Assembly: GCF_003121485.1 (NCBI RefSeq)
Contig: NZ_QAVX01000025.1
Location: 1 to 64,000 of the forward strand
DNA length: 64,000 bases
Origin: Dyella sp. C11
Lineage (GTDB): Bacteria > Pseudomonadota > Gammaproteobacteria > Xanthomonadales > Rhodanobacteraceae
Direction of reading: 5' to 3'
The stretch's first letter is position 1; each line of letters begins with the position of its first letter. Shown one piece after another: positions 35,847 to 46,098 of the stretch. A program made the translations under genes and the position numbers. Below the pieces are notes generated by a model. The model saw only the letters and a list, made by a program, of their open reading frames with translations. It had not been told where the DNA came from and made no database searches.

Positions 35847-36628
35847 GTGTGTTCGCCGTGACGCGGCTGGAGCTGCGCCGCCTGTTTGTCCGTCCGCTCG
35901 CCTGGGTGCTCGCCGCGTTGACGCTGGCGCAGCTGGCGTGGCGTTTCACGTTGCTGCTTGGTGGCTTTCTCGCGGGACAGATCAAGCTGGCGGCCCTGCC
36001 CGGCGGTCCCGGTTACACGGACCTGGTGGGCGTGCCGATGCTCAGCAGCATTCTCACCGGCGGCATCCTGCCGTTCGGCGTGGTGGAGCTGGCGCTGGTG
36101 ATCGTGCCGCTGCTCACCATGTCCACGCTGGCTGGTGAACGCAGCAACGGCACGTTGCCGTTGTGGTTCTCCGCCGGCCTGCCCGCCTCGCGCATCGTGC
36201 TTGGCAAATACCTCGCGCTGATGCTTTGGCTGGTGCTGTGGCTGGCCATCGCACTCGCCATGCCGTTGAGTCTTTCGCACGGCATCACCCTGGACTGGGG
36301 CAAGCTGGGCGCCGCGGCGCTCGGTACGTTGCTGACGCTCGCCGCGCTCGCGGCGATTGGCATGGCCAGTTCCGCCTACGCTTCCCACGCATCCATCGCC
36401 GCCACCATCGCACTCACCATCGGCCTGGCGCTTGCGGGCATGAACATCGCTGCGCAGAAGGCAGGTGCGAGCGATGGCGTGTTCAATTGGCTGGCGCTCA
36501 GCAGCCATCTGGAAAACATGTTGCGCGGACTGGTGTCGACCGCCGACGTCGCCTGGTTCCTGATCCTCATCGTGGTGGCGCTTGCACTCGCCACGCAACG
36601 ACTCGCCGCTGAAAAGGAGCGTGGCTGA
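35843..36628 (+). CDS. ABC-2 type permease, GldF-like
   Basis: Inner-membrane subunit of 261 residues with about six hydrophobic segments: VLAALTLAQLAWRFTLLLGG, the ILPFGVVELALVIVPLLTMS span, and IVLGKYLALMLWLVLWLAIA. The motif LAGERSNGTLPLWFSAGLPA is typical of ABC-2 permeases. Overlaps the ATPase stop by four bases and the next start by one base, so all are coupled. Confidence 0.9.
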   Translation: MSVFAVTRLELRRLFVRPLAWVLAALTLAQLAWRFTLLLGGFLAGQIKLAALPGGPGYTDLVGVPMLSSILTGGILPFGVVELALVIVPLLTMSTLAGERSNGTLPLWFSAGLPASRIVLGKYLALMLWLVLWLAIALAMPLSLSHGITLDWGKLGAAALGTLLTLAALAAIGMASSAYASHASIAATIALTIGLALAGMNIAAQKAGASDGVFNWLALSSHLENMLRGLVSTADVAWFLILIVVALALATQRLAAEKERG

Positions 36629-37983
36629 TGGCGCGCTTCTTCCGGCACGTGAATGGATGGCTATTTGCGCTGGGCCTGTTGCTGGCCGCTGGCGCGGTGG
36701 GCTACCTCACCACGCGGCACGCGAGTGTCGGCGACTGGACGTTCGGCGGCCGTGCGAGCCTTTCCGCCGAGAGCCGCGCCGTGCTGGCCACGCTGCACGG
36801 CCCGGTGGAGATCGTCAGCTACGCCAATCCACAGGGCGATCTGCGCCATACCGTGTCCGGCTTTGTCGAACGCTACCAGCGTGCGAAGCCGGACCTGACG
36901 CTGCGCTTCGTCGATCCACAGCAGGACCCGGCGGCGATGCGCGAACTGGGCATCACGGTGGATGGTGCCCTGATCCTGCATTACCAGGGCCGCGAGCAGC
37001 GCCTCGACGAATTGAACGAGCGCGCGCTCACCAATGCGCTGGAGCGTCTTGCACGCGGCGGCGAACGCATCGTCGCGTTCGTTTCAGGTGACGGCGAGCG
37101 ACGCCCGGTCGACAAGGGCAACGCCGACCTCGGCACGTTCATGGCGCAGCTGGAAGGCCGCGGCATGCGCGCAGTGCCGCTGAACTTCGCGCAGGTCACG
37201 TCGGTGCCGCAGCACACGGATCTGGTGGTGCTCGCCAGCCCCGAGCTCGCGCTGCCCGATGGCGCGGTGAAGGCATTGACGGACTACGTGGCCAACGGCG
37301 GCAACCTGCTGTGGCTGAGCGAGCCGACCAACGACGACCTGCATCTGGAACCGCTCGCCGATGCGCTGGGCATTCGCGTCCTTCCCGGCGTGCTGGTGGA
37401 TGGACAGGGGGCTGCCTTGGGCCTGAAGGACCCGCGCATGCTGGCGCTGGGCGATTACCCGCAGCATGCGATCACGCGCGGCTTTCAGTTGACCACGTTG
37501 TTCCCCCAGGTTTCCGCGCTGGCCATGGCCGCGCGTACCGACTGGAAAGTGGCGCCCTTTCTTCGCTCCAGCGCGCAGAGCTGGACGGAGTTCAAGCCCA
37601 TCGACAACGCGCAGGCGTCCACCATCCAGTACGACGCCAGCGCGGGCGAGTTGAAGGGCCCGCTGGATTTCGGTTTTGCGCTGAGCCGCCTCTCGCCGAG
37701 TCCCGACAAGGCCGAGCAGCGCGTGGTGGTGATTGGTGACGGCGATTTCCTTTCCAACACGTTCCTCGGCAACGGCGGCAACCGCGCGCTGGGCGAACGC
37801 ATCTTCGACTGGTTGCTGGGTGACGATGCACTGGTGAACCTGCCGCCGCGTGGCGCGCCGGATCGCGTGCTGCAGATCACTCAGGCGCAGCTGAGCGTCG
37901 TGACGCTCGGCTTTCTCATCGTGTTGCCGTTGCTGTTGCTGATCATCGGCGGCTTCATCGTGTGGCGCCGTCGCCGGGCATGA
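36628..37983 (+). CDS. GldG-like ABC-transporter auxiliary protein
   Basis: Membrane-anchored periplasmic protein of 451 residues. An N-terminal span (WLFALGLLLAAGAVGYLTT) and a C-terminal span (VVTLGFLIVLPLLLLIIGGF) flank a large periplasmic region of the ABC-transporter auxiliary type, related to GldG and IFT52-like folds (VEIVSYANPQGDLRHTVSGF, then TDLVVLASPELALPDGAVKA). ATG lies in TGATG with the permease stop. In gliding Bacteroidetes GldAFG acts in motility; in proteobacteria the role is unknown. Confidence 0.88.
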   Translation: MARFFRHVNGWLFALGLLLAAGAVGYLTTRHASVGDWTFGGRASLSAESRAVLATLHGPVEIVSYANPQGDLRHTVSGFVERYQRAKPDLTLRFVDPQQDPAAMRELGITVDGALILHYQGREQRLDELNERALTNALERLARGGERIVAFVSGDGERRPVDKGNADLGTFMAQLEGRGMRAVPLNFAQVTSVPQHTDLVVLASPELALPDGAVKALTDYVANGGNLLWLSEPTNDDLHLEPLADALGIRVLPGVLVDGQGAALGLKDPRMLALGDYPQHAITRGFQLTTLFPQVSALAMAARTDWKVAPFLRSSAQSWTEFKPIDNAQASTIQYDASAGELKGPLDFGFALSRLSPSPDKAEQRVVVIGDGDFLSNTFLGNGGNRALGERIFDWLLGDDALVNLPPRGAPDRVLQITQAQLSVVTLGFLIVLPLLLLIIGGFIVWRRRRA

Positions 37984-38486
37984 AGCGCGCAGCGAAGCAG
38001 CGCCTGGGCATCGCTGCAGGCGTGGTCGTGCTGCTGGCGCTGGCCGGCTGGCAGTGGCAGCAGGATCGTGCGCAGGCACCGGGCACGCTGCTGAAGCTCG
38101 CACCCGGGGCCATCAGCCGCGTGGCGCTGGCCATCGGCAGCGCACCGACCGAACACTTCGAGCGACGCGACGGCCACTGGTGGCGCACGGACGGCACGCC
38201 CGTGCGTGCCGACGACGGGCGCCTCGGCGAACTGACCGACACGGCCAGCGCCGCCGTGCTGAGCTGGCGCCCTGCCAGTGACTTCGACCCGGCCCGTATT
38301 GGACTGGCATCGCCCGTGGCCGTGCTGACCCTGGACGATCAACGGCTGGAGTTCGGCGAGACCTCGGTCACCGGCCCGCAGCGCTATGTGCGCGTGGGCG
38401 ATCGCGTAGCACTGGTGCCCGTGCGTTACACGCCACGACTGGCCACGTCGGAAAGCCGCACGCTGCAGGCCGGCAAGGACCAGTAA
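37980..38486 (+). CDS. DUF4340-like membrane-anchored protein of the Gld-type operon
   Basis: Protein of 168 residues with one N-terminal span (LGIAAGVVVLLALAGWQW) and a periplasmic beta-rich part (ISRVALAIGSAPTEHFERRD, then HWWRTDGTPVRADDGRLGEL). DUF4340 proteins commonly end GldA-GldF-GldG-like operons. Overlaps the preceding stop in ATGA. Shorter than most DUF4340 proteins, consistent with a single-repeat form. Function unknown. Confidence 0.78.
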   Translation: MKRAAKQRLGIAAGVVVLLALAGWQWQQDRAQAPGTLLKLAPGAISRVALAIGSAPTEHFERRDGHWWRTDGTPVRADDGRLGELTDTASAAVLSWRPASDFDPARIGLASPVAVLTLDDQRLEFGETSVTGPQRYVRVGDRVALVPVRYTPRLATSESRTLQAGKDQ

Positions 38487-38608
38487 CTGGCCGGCGTCGG
38501 TTTTCGCCCGCTGTGGCGCGCCTTCACCCCATTCTTCACCCGAAAGCGTACCTTGCACCGTCTCCCTGACTCCCCATATGGGATTCATTCCTCGACTGGA
38601 GCGATGAC

Positions 38609-40018
<1,410 letters not shown>

Positions 40019-40068
40019 GCGGGCCGCTAACGCCTCGCCATGTTCGCGCGGCGCGCTGGAGCGCATCG

Positions 40069-40131
40069 GTCGCGCCCAAGCGCGCTCCTACAGGAGCATC
40101 GGTTTTATGTAGGAGCGCACTGGGGCGCGAC
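40069..40131. repeat. Inverted REP-type pair between gnd and mutM
   Basis: GTCGCGCCCAAGCGCGCTCCTACA-type copy at 40069-40092 and its inverted partner at 40108-40131 (TGTAGGAGCGCACTGGGGCG...). Same family as the hairpins in the 287-bp triplication at 8948-9800. Confidence 0.9.
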
Positions 40132-40186
40132 AACAATGCTCACGGTAGCGACCGCCGACCTCTGAAACGAATCATCGAGACGCGCA

Positions 40187-41014
40187 GTGCCCGAACTACC
40201 CGAAGTCGAAACCACCCGCCGCGGCATTGCTCCGCATCTGATCGGACGACGCGTCACCTCCGTGACACTGCGTCGTCCCGATCTGCGCTGGCCGATCCCG
40301 CCGGAAATCAGCTCGCAATTGCCAGGCCAGCGCATCGATGCCGTCGAGCGCCGGGCGAAATATCTGTTGCTGCACACACAAGTGGGCAGCGCCCTGCTGC
40401 ACCTGGGCATGACCGGCGTATTACGCGTGCTCCCGCCTGATGCGCTGGTGGGCAAGCATGATCATGTCGACATCGCCCTCGAACCCACCGCAACGGAAGG
40501 GCCGCGCGTGCTTCGCTTCACCGATGCCCGCCGTTTCGGCAGCCTGCTGTGGCAGCCCGCAGGCGAAACACACGAACTGCTGGCTGACCTGGGGCCCGAA
40601 CCGCTAACCGATGATTTCGACGGCGACCTGCTGTGGGGCCTGTCGCGCGGACGCACCGCGGCGGTGAAGTTGTTCCTGATGGACAACGCCATCGTGGTTG
40701 GCGTGGGCAATATCTATGCAAGTGAAGCGTTGTTCGCCGCGGGCATTGATCCCCGCAAACCTGCGGGCTCCATTTCACGCGCGCGCTATGCGCGACTCGC
40801 TGCTGAAGTGAAACGCATCCTGGCGTGGGCAATTGAGCGAGGCGGAACGACGTTGCGGGATTTCATCAACCCCGATGGTGCGCCGGGCTACTTCTTTCGC
40901 GAGTTGCAGGTGTATGGGCGTGAGGGGGAGCCGTGTCGGGTGTGTGGAACGGCGATCAGGCAGGTGGTGTTGGGGCAGAGGTCGACGTTTTGGTGTCCGC
41001 GGTGTCAGAAGTAG
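40187..41014 (+). CDS. mutM: Formamidopyrimidine-DNA glycosylase
   Basis: Base-excision repair enzyme that removes 8-oxoguanine and formamidopyrimidines and nicks the strand. 275 residues. The N-terminus is the family's invariant [13 protein letters not shown], with Pro2 as the Schiff-base nucleophile and Glu3 next to it, which fixes a GTG start at 40187. [11 protein letters not shown] carries the conserved lysine. The helix-two-turn-helix region has [19 protein letters not shown]. The C-terminal zinc finger is CRVCGTAI...FWCPRCQ. Preceded by the REP pair. Confidence 0.97.
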   Translation: MPELPEVETTRRGIAPHLIGRRVTSVTLRRPDLRWPIPPEISSQLPGQRIDAVERRAKYLLLHTQVGSALLHLGMTGVLRVLPPDALVGKHDHVDIALEPTATEGPRVLRFTDARRFGSLLWQPAGETHELLADLGPEPLTDDFDGDLLWGLSRGRTAAVKLFLMDNAIVVGVGNIYASEALFAAGIDPRKPAGSISRARYARLAAEVKRILAWAIERGGTTLRDFINPDGAPGYFFRELQVYGREGEPCRVCGTAIRQVVLGQRSTFWCPRCQK

Positions 41015-42299
41015 TGGGATAAAAGGGGTGGGTGTTTACGGTAGATCTTCGTTTTTCTTGCCTTAGCTTCTTGAAGGTTTTGCGCTTCAGCCTTCGCGCT
41101 CTCAAAAGCCTTCGGTACCCCCTCACCGTCACTCCCGCGAAGGCGGGAGTCCAGTGACTTCGCTTTTGTTTTTTGCGTTTTTGGTCGTTCGCAACTTCGA
41201 GCGCGTCCGCGATCTGGCCGCTCACGCCGCGGCGGCGTTTCGATCGTCTGCCGACGCTCGAGTCACTTTTCTTTTGCTGGCCCAAAAGAAAAGTAACCCA
41301 AAGAAAATGGCCTTCAGAGCCAAGGCTCCTAGCATTGCGATGGGATAAGCCCGAACGGTTGAGGTGTGTTGCTGCTTGGCAACCTCCGCCGAGACACAGC
41401 GGGTACTTCCAAGCGCTTCGCAACGCGCCGATGCCAAGAGGGCTTAAAACAGGTGGCCGCTACCCTTCCCGACCGCTCCGATAGTTCAAAGCGAACGCTC
41501 CGCTTCCCGACCGCTATAGTGGTGTAAAGCCCGCGCGCTGCTTTCCGACCGCAGGGTCGATTCAAGAGACTCGCTTCGCTTTCCGACCGAAATGGGCAAT
41601 GAGCTCCATTAAACACGCCATTGCGCAACCGCCGCTTTGGCTCCCTCTCCCCTCCGGGGAGAGGGTTGGGGTGAGGGGCCAATCTAGCCTCTCCCCTTCC
41701 AAGTGCTTCTTCTTGAAGGCAGGAGCTCAGCGACCTGCCCACGACGCGATGTGCAGCGCAGCTGCACGAGCCGTCCGCTCCGCTCTTGATCTTGGGCCCC
41801 CTGTGCGGCGGTGAGGGGTGGACGAGCAGGCCCCGCAGGGGTGCCTGGCAGGACGCCAGGCACTTTTCGTCCGGGCAGGAGCCCGGTCGAAAGGCCCGGC
41901 CGCCCCTCACGGACTGGCTGGGCTGAAAGCCCAGACAGCGCCAAGTGGGGGTGCCTTTTCTTTTGGTTACTTTCGACGCGAAGCTAGTCCCGTGGGATCT
42001 TTGGGCAAGCAAAGAAAAGTGACCCGGACTGCGGCAGCAGTTCGGAAGCCCGCGGCAGGCGAGCTAGGTCGAGGTAACGCTTCAACCGAGCGACAGAGCT
42101 AAGGCAAAGTCCCTGGATTCCCGCCTTCGCGGGAATGACGGTGAGGGGTAGAGACGTCGTCGTCAGAATGGCGGATAGAGACGAATAGAGATAGGAACGT
42201 CATCGCGACGATGCCGGTGAGAGATAGAAACGGTATCGCAAGCACCCACCCCTCACCCCAACCCTCTCCCCGGAGGGGAGAGGGAGCAGAGCATTGCGC
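41015..42299. repeat. 1.3-kb gene-free island of dispersed repeats
   Basis: Holds a CTCCCGCGAAGGCGGGAG copy (41130-41158), a perfect 12-bp hairpin ACTTTTCTTTTG/CAAAAGAAAAGT (41265-41294), a CCCTCTCCCC hairpin (41641-41680), composite copy B (41806-42105), a CTGGATTCCCGCCTTCGCGGGAAT copy (42113-42140), and a CACCCCTCACCCC hairpin (42246-42292). Frames remain open through parts of it, but they show no family features and read straight through the repeats, so no gene is called. Confidence 0.85.
41806..42105. repeat. Composite hairpin-rich repeat, copy B
   Basis: Same order of blocks as 33225-33487: CCTGGCAGGACGCCAGG, then CCGGGCAGGAGCCCGG, TTTTGGTTACTTTC, GGGCAAGCAAAGAAAAGTGA and TTCGGAAGCCCGCGGCA. 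Sequence has drifted but the hairpins are preserved by compensating changes (for example CATGGATG versus CAGGACG loops with matching stems). Confidence 0.8.
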
Positions 42300-43058
42300 T
42301 CACTCCGGCCAGCGAAACTCGACAAACGTATTGTTGAAATCCGGATCCTCGATCCCGCCACCCAACGTAGCGGCAAACGTCAAACCATCCGCCTCCAACT
42401 CCTGCCCCTCTTCAAAGCGGGCACCGAGCGCCTCCAATTCCACCAACCGCTCGCACAACATCCCTGCCCGATCGCTGTCGGCCTCGGGCACGTTGCGCAG
42501 GCTTACATCGGGACGGCCGAACTTGCGCATGCCGCGCGTGTGAATCCAGTAGCGGCCTTTCTCTTCTTCCTGGTCGCGCAGGATCAGCAGATGGTTGCGG
42601 ATCGGCGCACCCTCGCGCACCACGAAGTGGCGGCGCCACGTGTCGGCGTCGTAGAGGTTCAGCGTCTGCGGATCAAGAATGGCCACGCCACCCACATCAA
42701 GCAGTGCCGCCAGCACGCCAAGCGTGTCACGCAGGTAGCCCGTGTCGGCGCTGTCGGGCAGGCGGCCGCGGATCACCAGCACTTCCGGCGCGTCGAGGGC
42801 TTGGCGATAGGCTTCGGGTGCATCTTCCTTGAACATGCGACCCACGCTGCCCTTGAGCGGATAGCCTTCCCACTGGCGCAGCTGTGCATGGTTGTGGCTG
42901 GTCAGTTCCACCCCTTCCGGCAGGCCTTCGCTGCCGTAGTCGAGCGAGGGCGCCCGGCCCGACTGGAATTTGCCGAACACGAAGAACTGCAACAGGATCT
43001 CTTCGTTGCTGGACTGCCAGTGCGGGCGTTGCCAGGCGGGAAAGGGGATCTTGGACAT
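42300..43058 (-). CDS. Conserved-looking hypothetical protein
   Basis: Soluble protein of 252 residues that I cannot assign to a family. Begins MSKIPFPAWQRPHWQSSNEE. Contains GLPEGVELTSHNHAQLRQWE, an acidic/charged middle, an RYWIHTRGMRKFGRPDVSLR segment, and ends NTFVEFRWPE. No signal peptide or membrane segment. A clear AAGGAA site (CTAAGGAACGGT) precedes the ATG. It lies 27 bases after tdk on the same strand and is probably the last gene of that operon; the repeat island begins immediately at its stop. Confidence 0.82.
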   Translation of the reverse strand: MSKIPFPAWQRPHWQSSNEEILLQFFVFGKFQSGRAPSLDYGSEGLPEGVELTSHNHAQLRQWEGYPLKGSVGRMFKEDAPEAYRQALDAPEVLVIRGRLPDSADTGYLRDTLGVLAALLDVGGVAILDPQTLNLYDADTWRRHFVVREGAPIRNHLLILRDQEEEKGRYWIHTRGMRKFGRPDVSLRNVPEADSDRAGMLCERLVELEALGARFEEGQELEADGLTFAATLGGGIEDPDFNNTFVEFRWPE

Positions 43059-43085
43059 ACCGTTCCTTAGGTCAATGCGAAGGGC

Positions 43086-43718
43086 TCAATGCCCCTCGCC
43101 CAGCGGCAGCACCGGCTGCTGCAGTTCTATCCTGCCGTGTCCTTCCGTAATGTTCTTGAACTCGGCGCGACTCACGGAGACATAGCGGTCGTTGCCGCCG
43201 ATCTCAACCTGCGGACCTTCGGTCACCGCCCGGCCCTGTTCATCCACGCGCACCACCATGGTGGCCTTGCGGCCGGTGTGGCAGATGGTCTTGATCTCGT
43301 CGAGGTTGTCCGCCCACGCCAGCAGGTAGCGGCTGCCCTCGAACAGCTCACCGCGGAAATCGGTGCGCAGTCCGTAGGCCAGCACCGGGATGTTGAGCTT
43401 GTCGACCACGTCGCTCAGCTGCCACACCTGCGCCTTGGTAAGAAACTGCGCCTCGTCCACGAACACGCAATGCAGCGCCCCGCGCGCCGCGATATCGGCC
43501 TGGACCAGTGCCAGCAAATCCTCTTCCCCGCCGAAACGGCGCGCGTTGGCCTTCAGGCCGATGCGCGAGGCCACCACGCCTTCACCGAACCGGTTGTCCA
43601 GCGCTGGCGTGAGGATGAGCGTGCGCATGCCGCGCTCGTGGTAGTTGTAGGCGCTCTGCAGCAAGGTCGTGGTCTTGCCGGCATTCATCGCCGAATAATA
43701 GAAATAGAGCTTGGCCAT
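43086..43718 (-). CDS. tdk: Thymidine kinase (zinc-site cysteines lost)
   Basis: Salvage enzyme phosphorylating thymidine to dTMP, 210 residues. Very similar in layout to E. coli Tdk: [20 protein letters not shown] (Walker A), [11 protein letters not shown] (Walker B), [20 protein letters not shown] and [12 protein letters not shown]. The structural zinc site of type II kinases is degraded: the ICxCGRKA motif reads ICHTGRKA and the VCRKH motif reads VSRAE. Some bacterial relatives may lack zinc; here three ligands are missing together. Between the halogenase-like gene (56 bases upstream) and an unknown gene. Confidence 0.95.
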   Translation of the reverse strand: MAKLYFYYSAMNAGKTTTLLQSAYNYHERGMRTLILTPALDNRFGEGVVASRIGLKANARRFGGEEDLLALVQADIAARGALHCVFVDEAQFLTKAQVWQLSDVVDKLNIPVLAYGLRTDFRGELFEGSRYLLAWADNLDEIKTICHTGRKATMVVRVDEQGRAVTEGPQVEIGGNDRYVSVSRAEFKNITEGHGRIELQQPVLPLGEGH

Positions 43719-43774
43719 GGCGGTTCCTGTGGCGGGGCGCCGATGTTACCCGGTTGTCCTGCGGTGTTCAGCGC

Positions 43775-45115
43775 TCAAGCCTTGTCCAGTGGTGTGTTGC
43801 CACCCGTGAACTGCGAGCGGGCCTGGGCCAGCCGGTAGCGCCGCTCCGCCTTCCAGCGGCGCCAGTTGCCTAACGCCAGCACGCCATAGACGACGCGGAA
43901 GGCGGCGATGCGCGACCACACCTTGAACGAGTCGAACACATCGCCCGCCAGCATGGAGATCACGCCCTGCTCGATCTGGAAGACATTGTTCGGCGACCGG
44001 AACAGCTTGCGCATCACGGGCCCGTTGAAGCGGTAGATGAAGAAGCCGAACCGCCGCATGCCGCGACGCTGGCGTCGTTCCAGGCGCCGTTGCAACGCGG
44101 CTTCCCGCCCGGGGCTTCGCAGCGCTTCGTCAACCACCTCCACCGCCTGCTCCGCGCCGCTCATGGCCAGGTAGACGCCCGAGGAAAACACCGGATCGAG
44201 GAAGGCGAAGGCGTCGCCCACGAGAATCCAGCCCGGGCCACCCATGCGCGCCGAGTCATAGGAATAGTTGCCGGTCACACGCACATCGTTGCCCATCAGT
44301 TCGGCGTGCTCGATGCGCTCCCACAGCGCCGCGTTCTGGCGAAGGGTATCGAGCAGGAATTCCACGGTGCGGCCACGTCGCTGCTTGAGATAATCGGGGC
44401 GGCACACCGCGCCTACGCTCATCACGCCGTTCGGCAGCGGAATCATCCACATCCAGCCGTGATCGAAACGGTAGATGCTGATGTTGCCCGCGTCCTTGCC
44501 GGGCCGAAACGTGGCGCCACGGAAGTGGCCGAAAATGGCCGCGCTCTGGTGTTCGGCGTTCTTGCGCTTGAGCTTCTTTTTGCCGGAGAGAAACGCATCG
44601 CGACCTGACGCATCCACCACGTAACGTGCATGAAGCTCGTAGTCGCTGCCATCGGCGGCGGTCACACGCAGAAGCCAGTCACGCGGCCCGCGCTGCTCCA
44701 CGCCACGCACTTCGTGTCCCTCGCGCGCATCCACGCCGTTCTCGCCTGCGTGGCGATAGAGCATGCAATCGAAATCCTGCCGCCACACTTGATACGCGTG
44801 CGGCGGGCTGTTGCCGAGGGCGCGTGAGAAATCGAACGTGTTGTAGCCCTGCTCGTTGTCGGCTTCGAAATCCGCGCCAGGCTTGTGCACACCCAAGGCT
44901 TTCACCTTCTCCATCACGCCCAGGCGCGTGAAGATGGGCAGGTTCATCGGCAACAGCGATTCGCCGATATGAAAACGGGGATGGTGGTCCTTCTCCAGCG
45001 CAATGACGCGGTGGCCACGCCGAGCAAGCAACGTGGCCGCCGTGCTCCCCGCGGGACCGCCGCCGATCACCACCACGTCGCACGCATGCCCGGAAGGCCG
45101 TTCGTCCGCCGTCAT
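43775..45115 (-). CDS. FAD-dependent oxidoreductase of the flavin-halogenase-like group
   Basis: Flavoprotein of 446 residues. The N-terminal FAD fold is VVVIGGGPAGSTAATLLARRG (about residues 15-35). HPRFHIGESLLP and VHKPGADFE follow, the latter resembling the conserved-lysine region of carrier-dependent halogenases. The halogenase hallmark WxWxIP is present as WMWMIP at about 217-222, and GDAFAFLDPVFSSGVYLAMSG lies near 300. The nearest relatives are likely halogenase-like monooxygenases; some lack halogenation. No carrier protein, ketosynthase or other biosynthetic gene is nearby. The start at 45115 overlaps the stop of a 30-codon ORF (ATGA); a GTG at 45160 is an alternative start. Substrate unknown. 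Confidence 0.85.
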   Translation of the reverse strand: MTADERPSGHACDVVVIGGGPAGSTAATLLARRGHRVIALEKDHHPRFHIGESLLPMNLPIFTRLGVMEKVKALGVHKPGADFEADNEQGYNTFDFSRALGNSPPHAYQVWRQDFDCMLYRHAGENGVDAREGHEVRGVEQRGPRDWLLRVTAADGSDYELHARYVVDASGRDAFLSGKKKLKRKNAEHQSAAIFGHFRGATFRPGKDAGNISIYRFDHGWMWMIPLPNGVMSVGAVCRPDYLKQRRGRTVEFLLDTLRQNAALWERIEHAELMGNDVRVTGNYSYDSARMGGPGWILVGDAFAFLDPVFSSGVYLAMSGAEQAVEVVDEALRSPGREAALQRRLERRQRRGMRRFGFFIYRFNGPVMRKLFRSPNNVFQIEQGVISMLAGDVFDSFKVWSRIAAFRVVYGVLALGNWRRWKAERRYRLAQARSQFTGGNTPLDKA

Positions 45116-45204
45116 GCCGCCACCCACGCGTCGATGTCGTGCCCGCGTGCCGCGCGACACACATCCCTGTTCCTGATCGCATCATCGAAGTACCGCTTGA
45201 CCAT
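45112..45204 (-). CDS. Small 30-residue ORF translationally coupled to the flavoprotein
   Basis: Begins MVKRYFDDAIRNRDVCRAAR and ends GHDIDAWVAA, translated by hand. AGGGAG lies five bases before the ATG (45210-45215), better than most ribosome sites in this window. Its TGA overlaps the flavoprotein ATG as ATGA. It lies 34 bases after the Sel1 gene stop. Third-position GC is about 79 percent, near the level of real genes here, though two AGG codons are used. It could be a small protein, a leader peptide for coupling, or the remnant of a longer reading frame. No family recognised. Confidence 0.5.
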   Translation of the reverse strand: MVKRYFDDAIRNRDVCRAARGHDIDAWVAA

Positions 45205-45238
45205 GCCGGCTCCCTGAAACAACGCCACGACCGTTGAA

Positions 45239-45979
45239 CTAGGCTGCCGGTCGCGTCGGATTGACGGGTGGTGGCGCGACCTGTTCCGGATCGCCCACCT
45301 TGACGTGACCACTCATCTGCATCTGCCACTGCAAATCCTTCACCTGCAGATACTCCGCGGTGTTCATGTGCAGTGCCTTGTCGAACTTGCTCAAGTCCTC
45401 GACCGTATTGTCGCCATACGTCGCGTAGCCATTGCCCACCCAGCCCAGATGACTGCCGGTGACCTGGCTGCGGCTTGTACCGATCTCCAGTGTGAGTCGA
45501 CGGGCACCCACGTCATCGCCGTAGTCGGCATCGAGCGTGCCGCGCAACACCATGGCCTTGGCGCGCTCCTCGTCGTTCAGCTGACTCCAGTAGATCCGCA
45601 GCTGGCGTTGCAGCTCGGTGTAGCCGCGGCTGGCGGCAAGCTCCATCCATGCATAGCCAAGCGGGCGATCCCTGGCCACGCCATCGCCCGTCCAGTACAT
45701 CACGCCAACGAGGGCCTGCGAGGTCTTGTCGGCGTAACGCGACGCCAGGCGGAAGTAGTTGAAGGCATCGCGGTGGTGGCCGTCGCCGTAGGCTTCCATA
45801 CCCTTGATGCGGTAACGCAGATCGCTGTGGGCGTCGATGAATACAGGCGACGCCATCCCGCCGAGCAGTTCGGTGCTGCGCTTGGCTTCCGCGTCGCCGG
45901 TGGCCGGTTGCTGCGCCCCTGCATGGCTGGCGCAAGCCAGCACCATCACGCCTACGCCTACGTTCGTCAGTCTGCCCAT
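45239..45979 (-). CDS. Exported Sel1-repeat/TPR-like protein
   Basis: Protein of 246 residues with a signal peptide (LTNVGVGVMVLACASHAGAQ, cleavage near AQ). The middle carries Sel1-like units: DAFNYFRLASRYADKTSQAL, then VGVMYWTGDGVARDRPLGYA and WMELAASRGYTELQRQL. Such repeats form alpha-solenoids for protein-protein contacts in the periplasm. The C-terminal third is acidic and ends in proline-rich PPPVNPTRPAA. GGGAG precedes the ATG at 45979. First gene of the minus-strand run to 42300 and divergent from rep. Confidence 0.85.
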   Translation of the reverse strand: MGRLTNVGVGVMVLACASHAGAQQPATGDAEAKRSTELLGGMASPVFIDAHSDLRYRIKGMEAYGDGHHRDAFNYFRLASRYADKTSQALVGVMYWTGDGVARDRPLGYAWMELAASRGYTELQRQLRIYWSQLNDEERAKAMVLRGTLDADYGDDVGARRLTLEIGTSRSQVTGSHLGWVGNGYATYGDNTVEDLSKFDKALHMNTAEYLQVKDLQWQMQMSGHVKVGDPEQVAPPPVNPTRPAA

Positions 45980-46098
45980 CTCACGCTCCCGTGATCTGCA
46001 GGTTCCTGTGCTACATCGCCAGCGGCCAAGGCAGCATAGCCTGCTTTGGCCGGGGGTGCTCTGCTAACATCAGGCGCCGCCAAACCACCGCGTCCACC

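Noticed and set aside
41329-42012. 227-codon minus-strand frame in the repeat island
   Set aside because: It reads straight through the CCCTCTCCCC hairpin and composite repeat, has no ribosome site and no domain.
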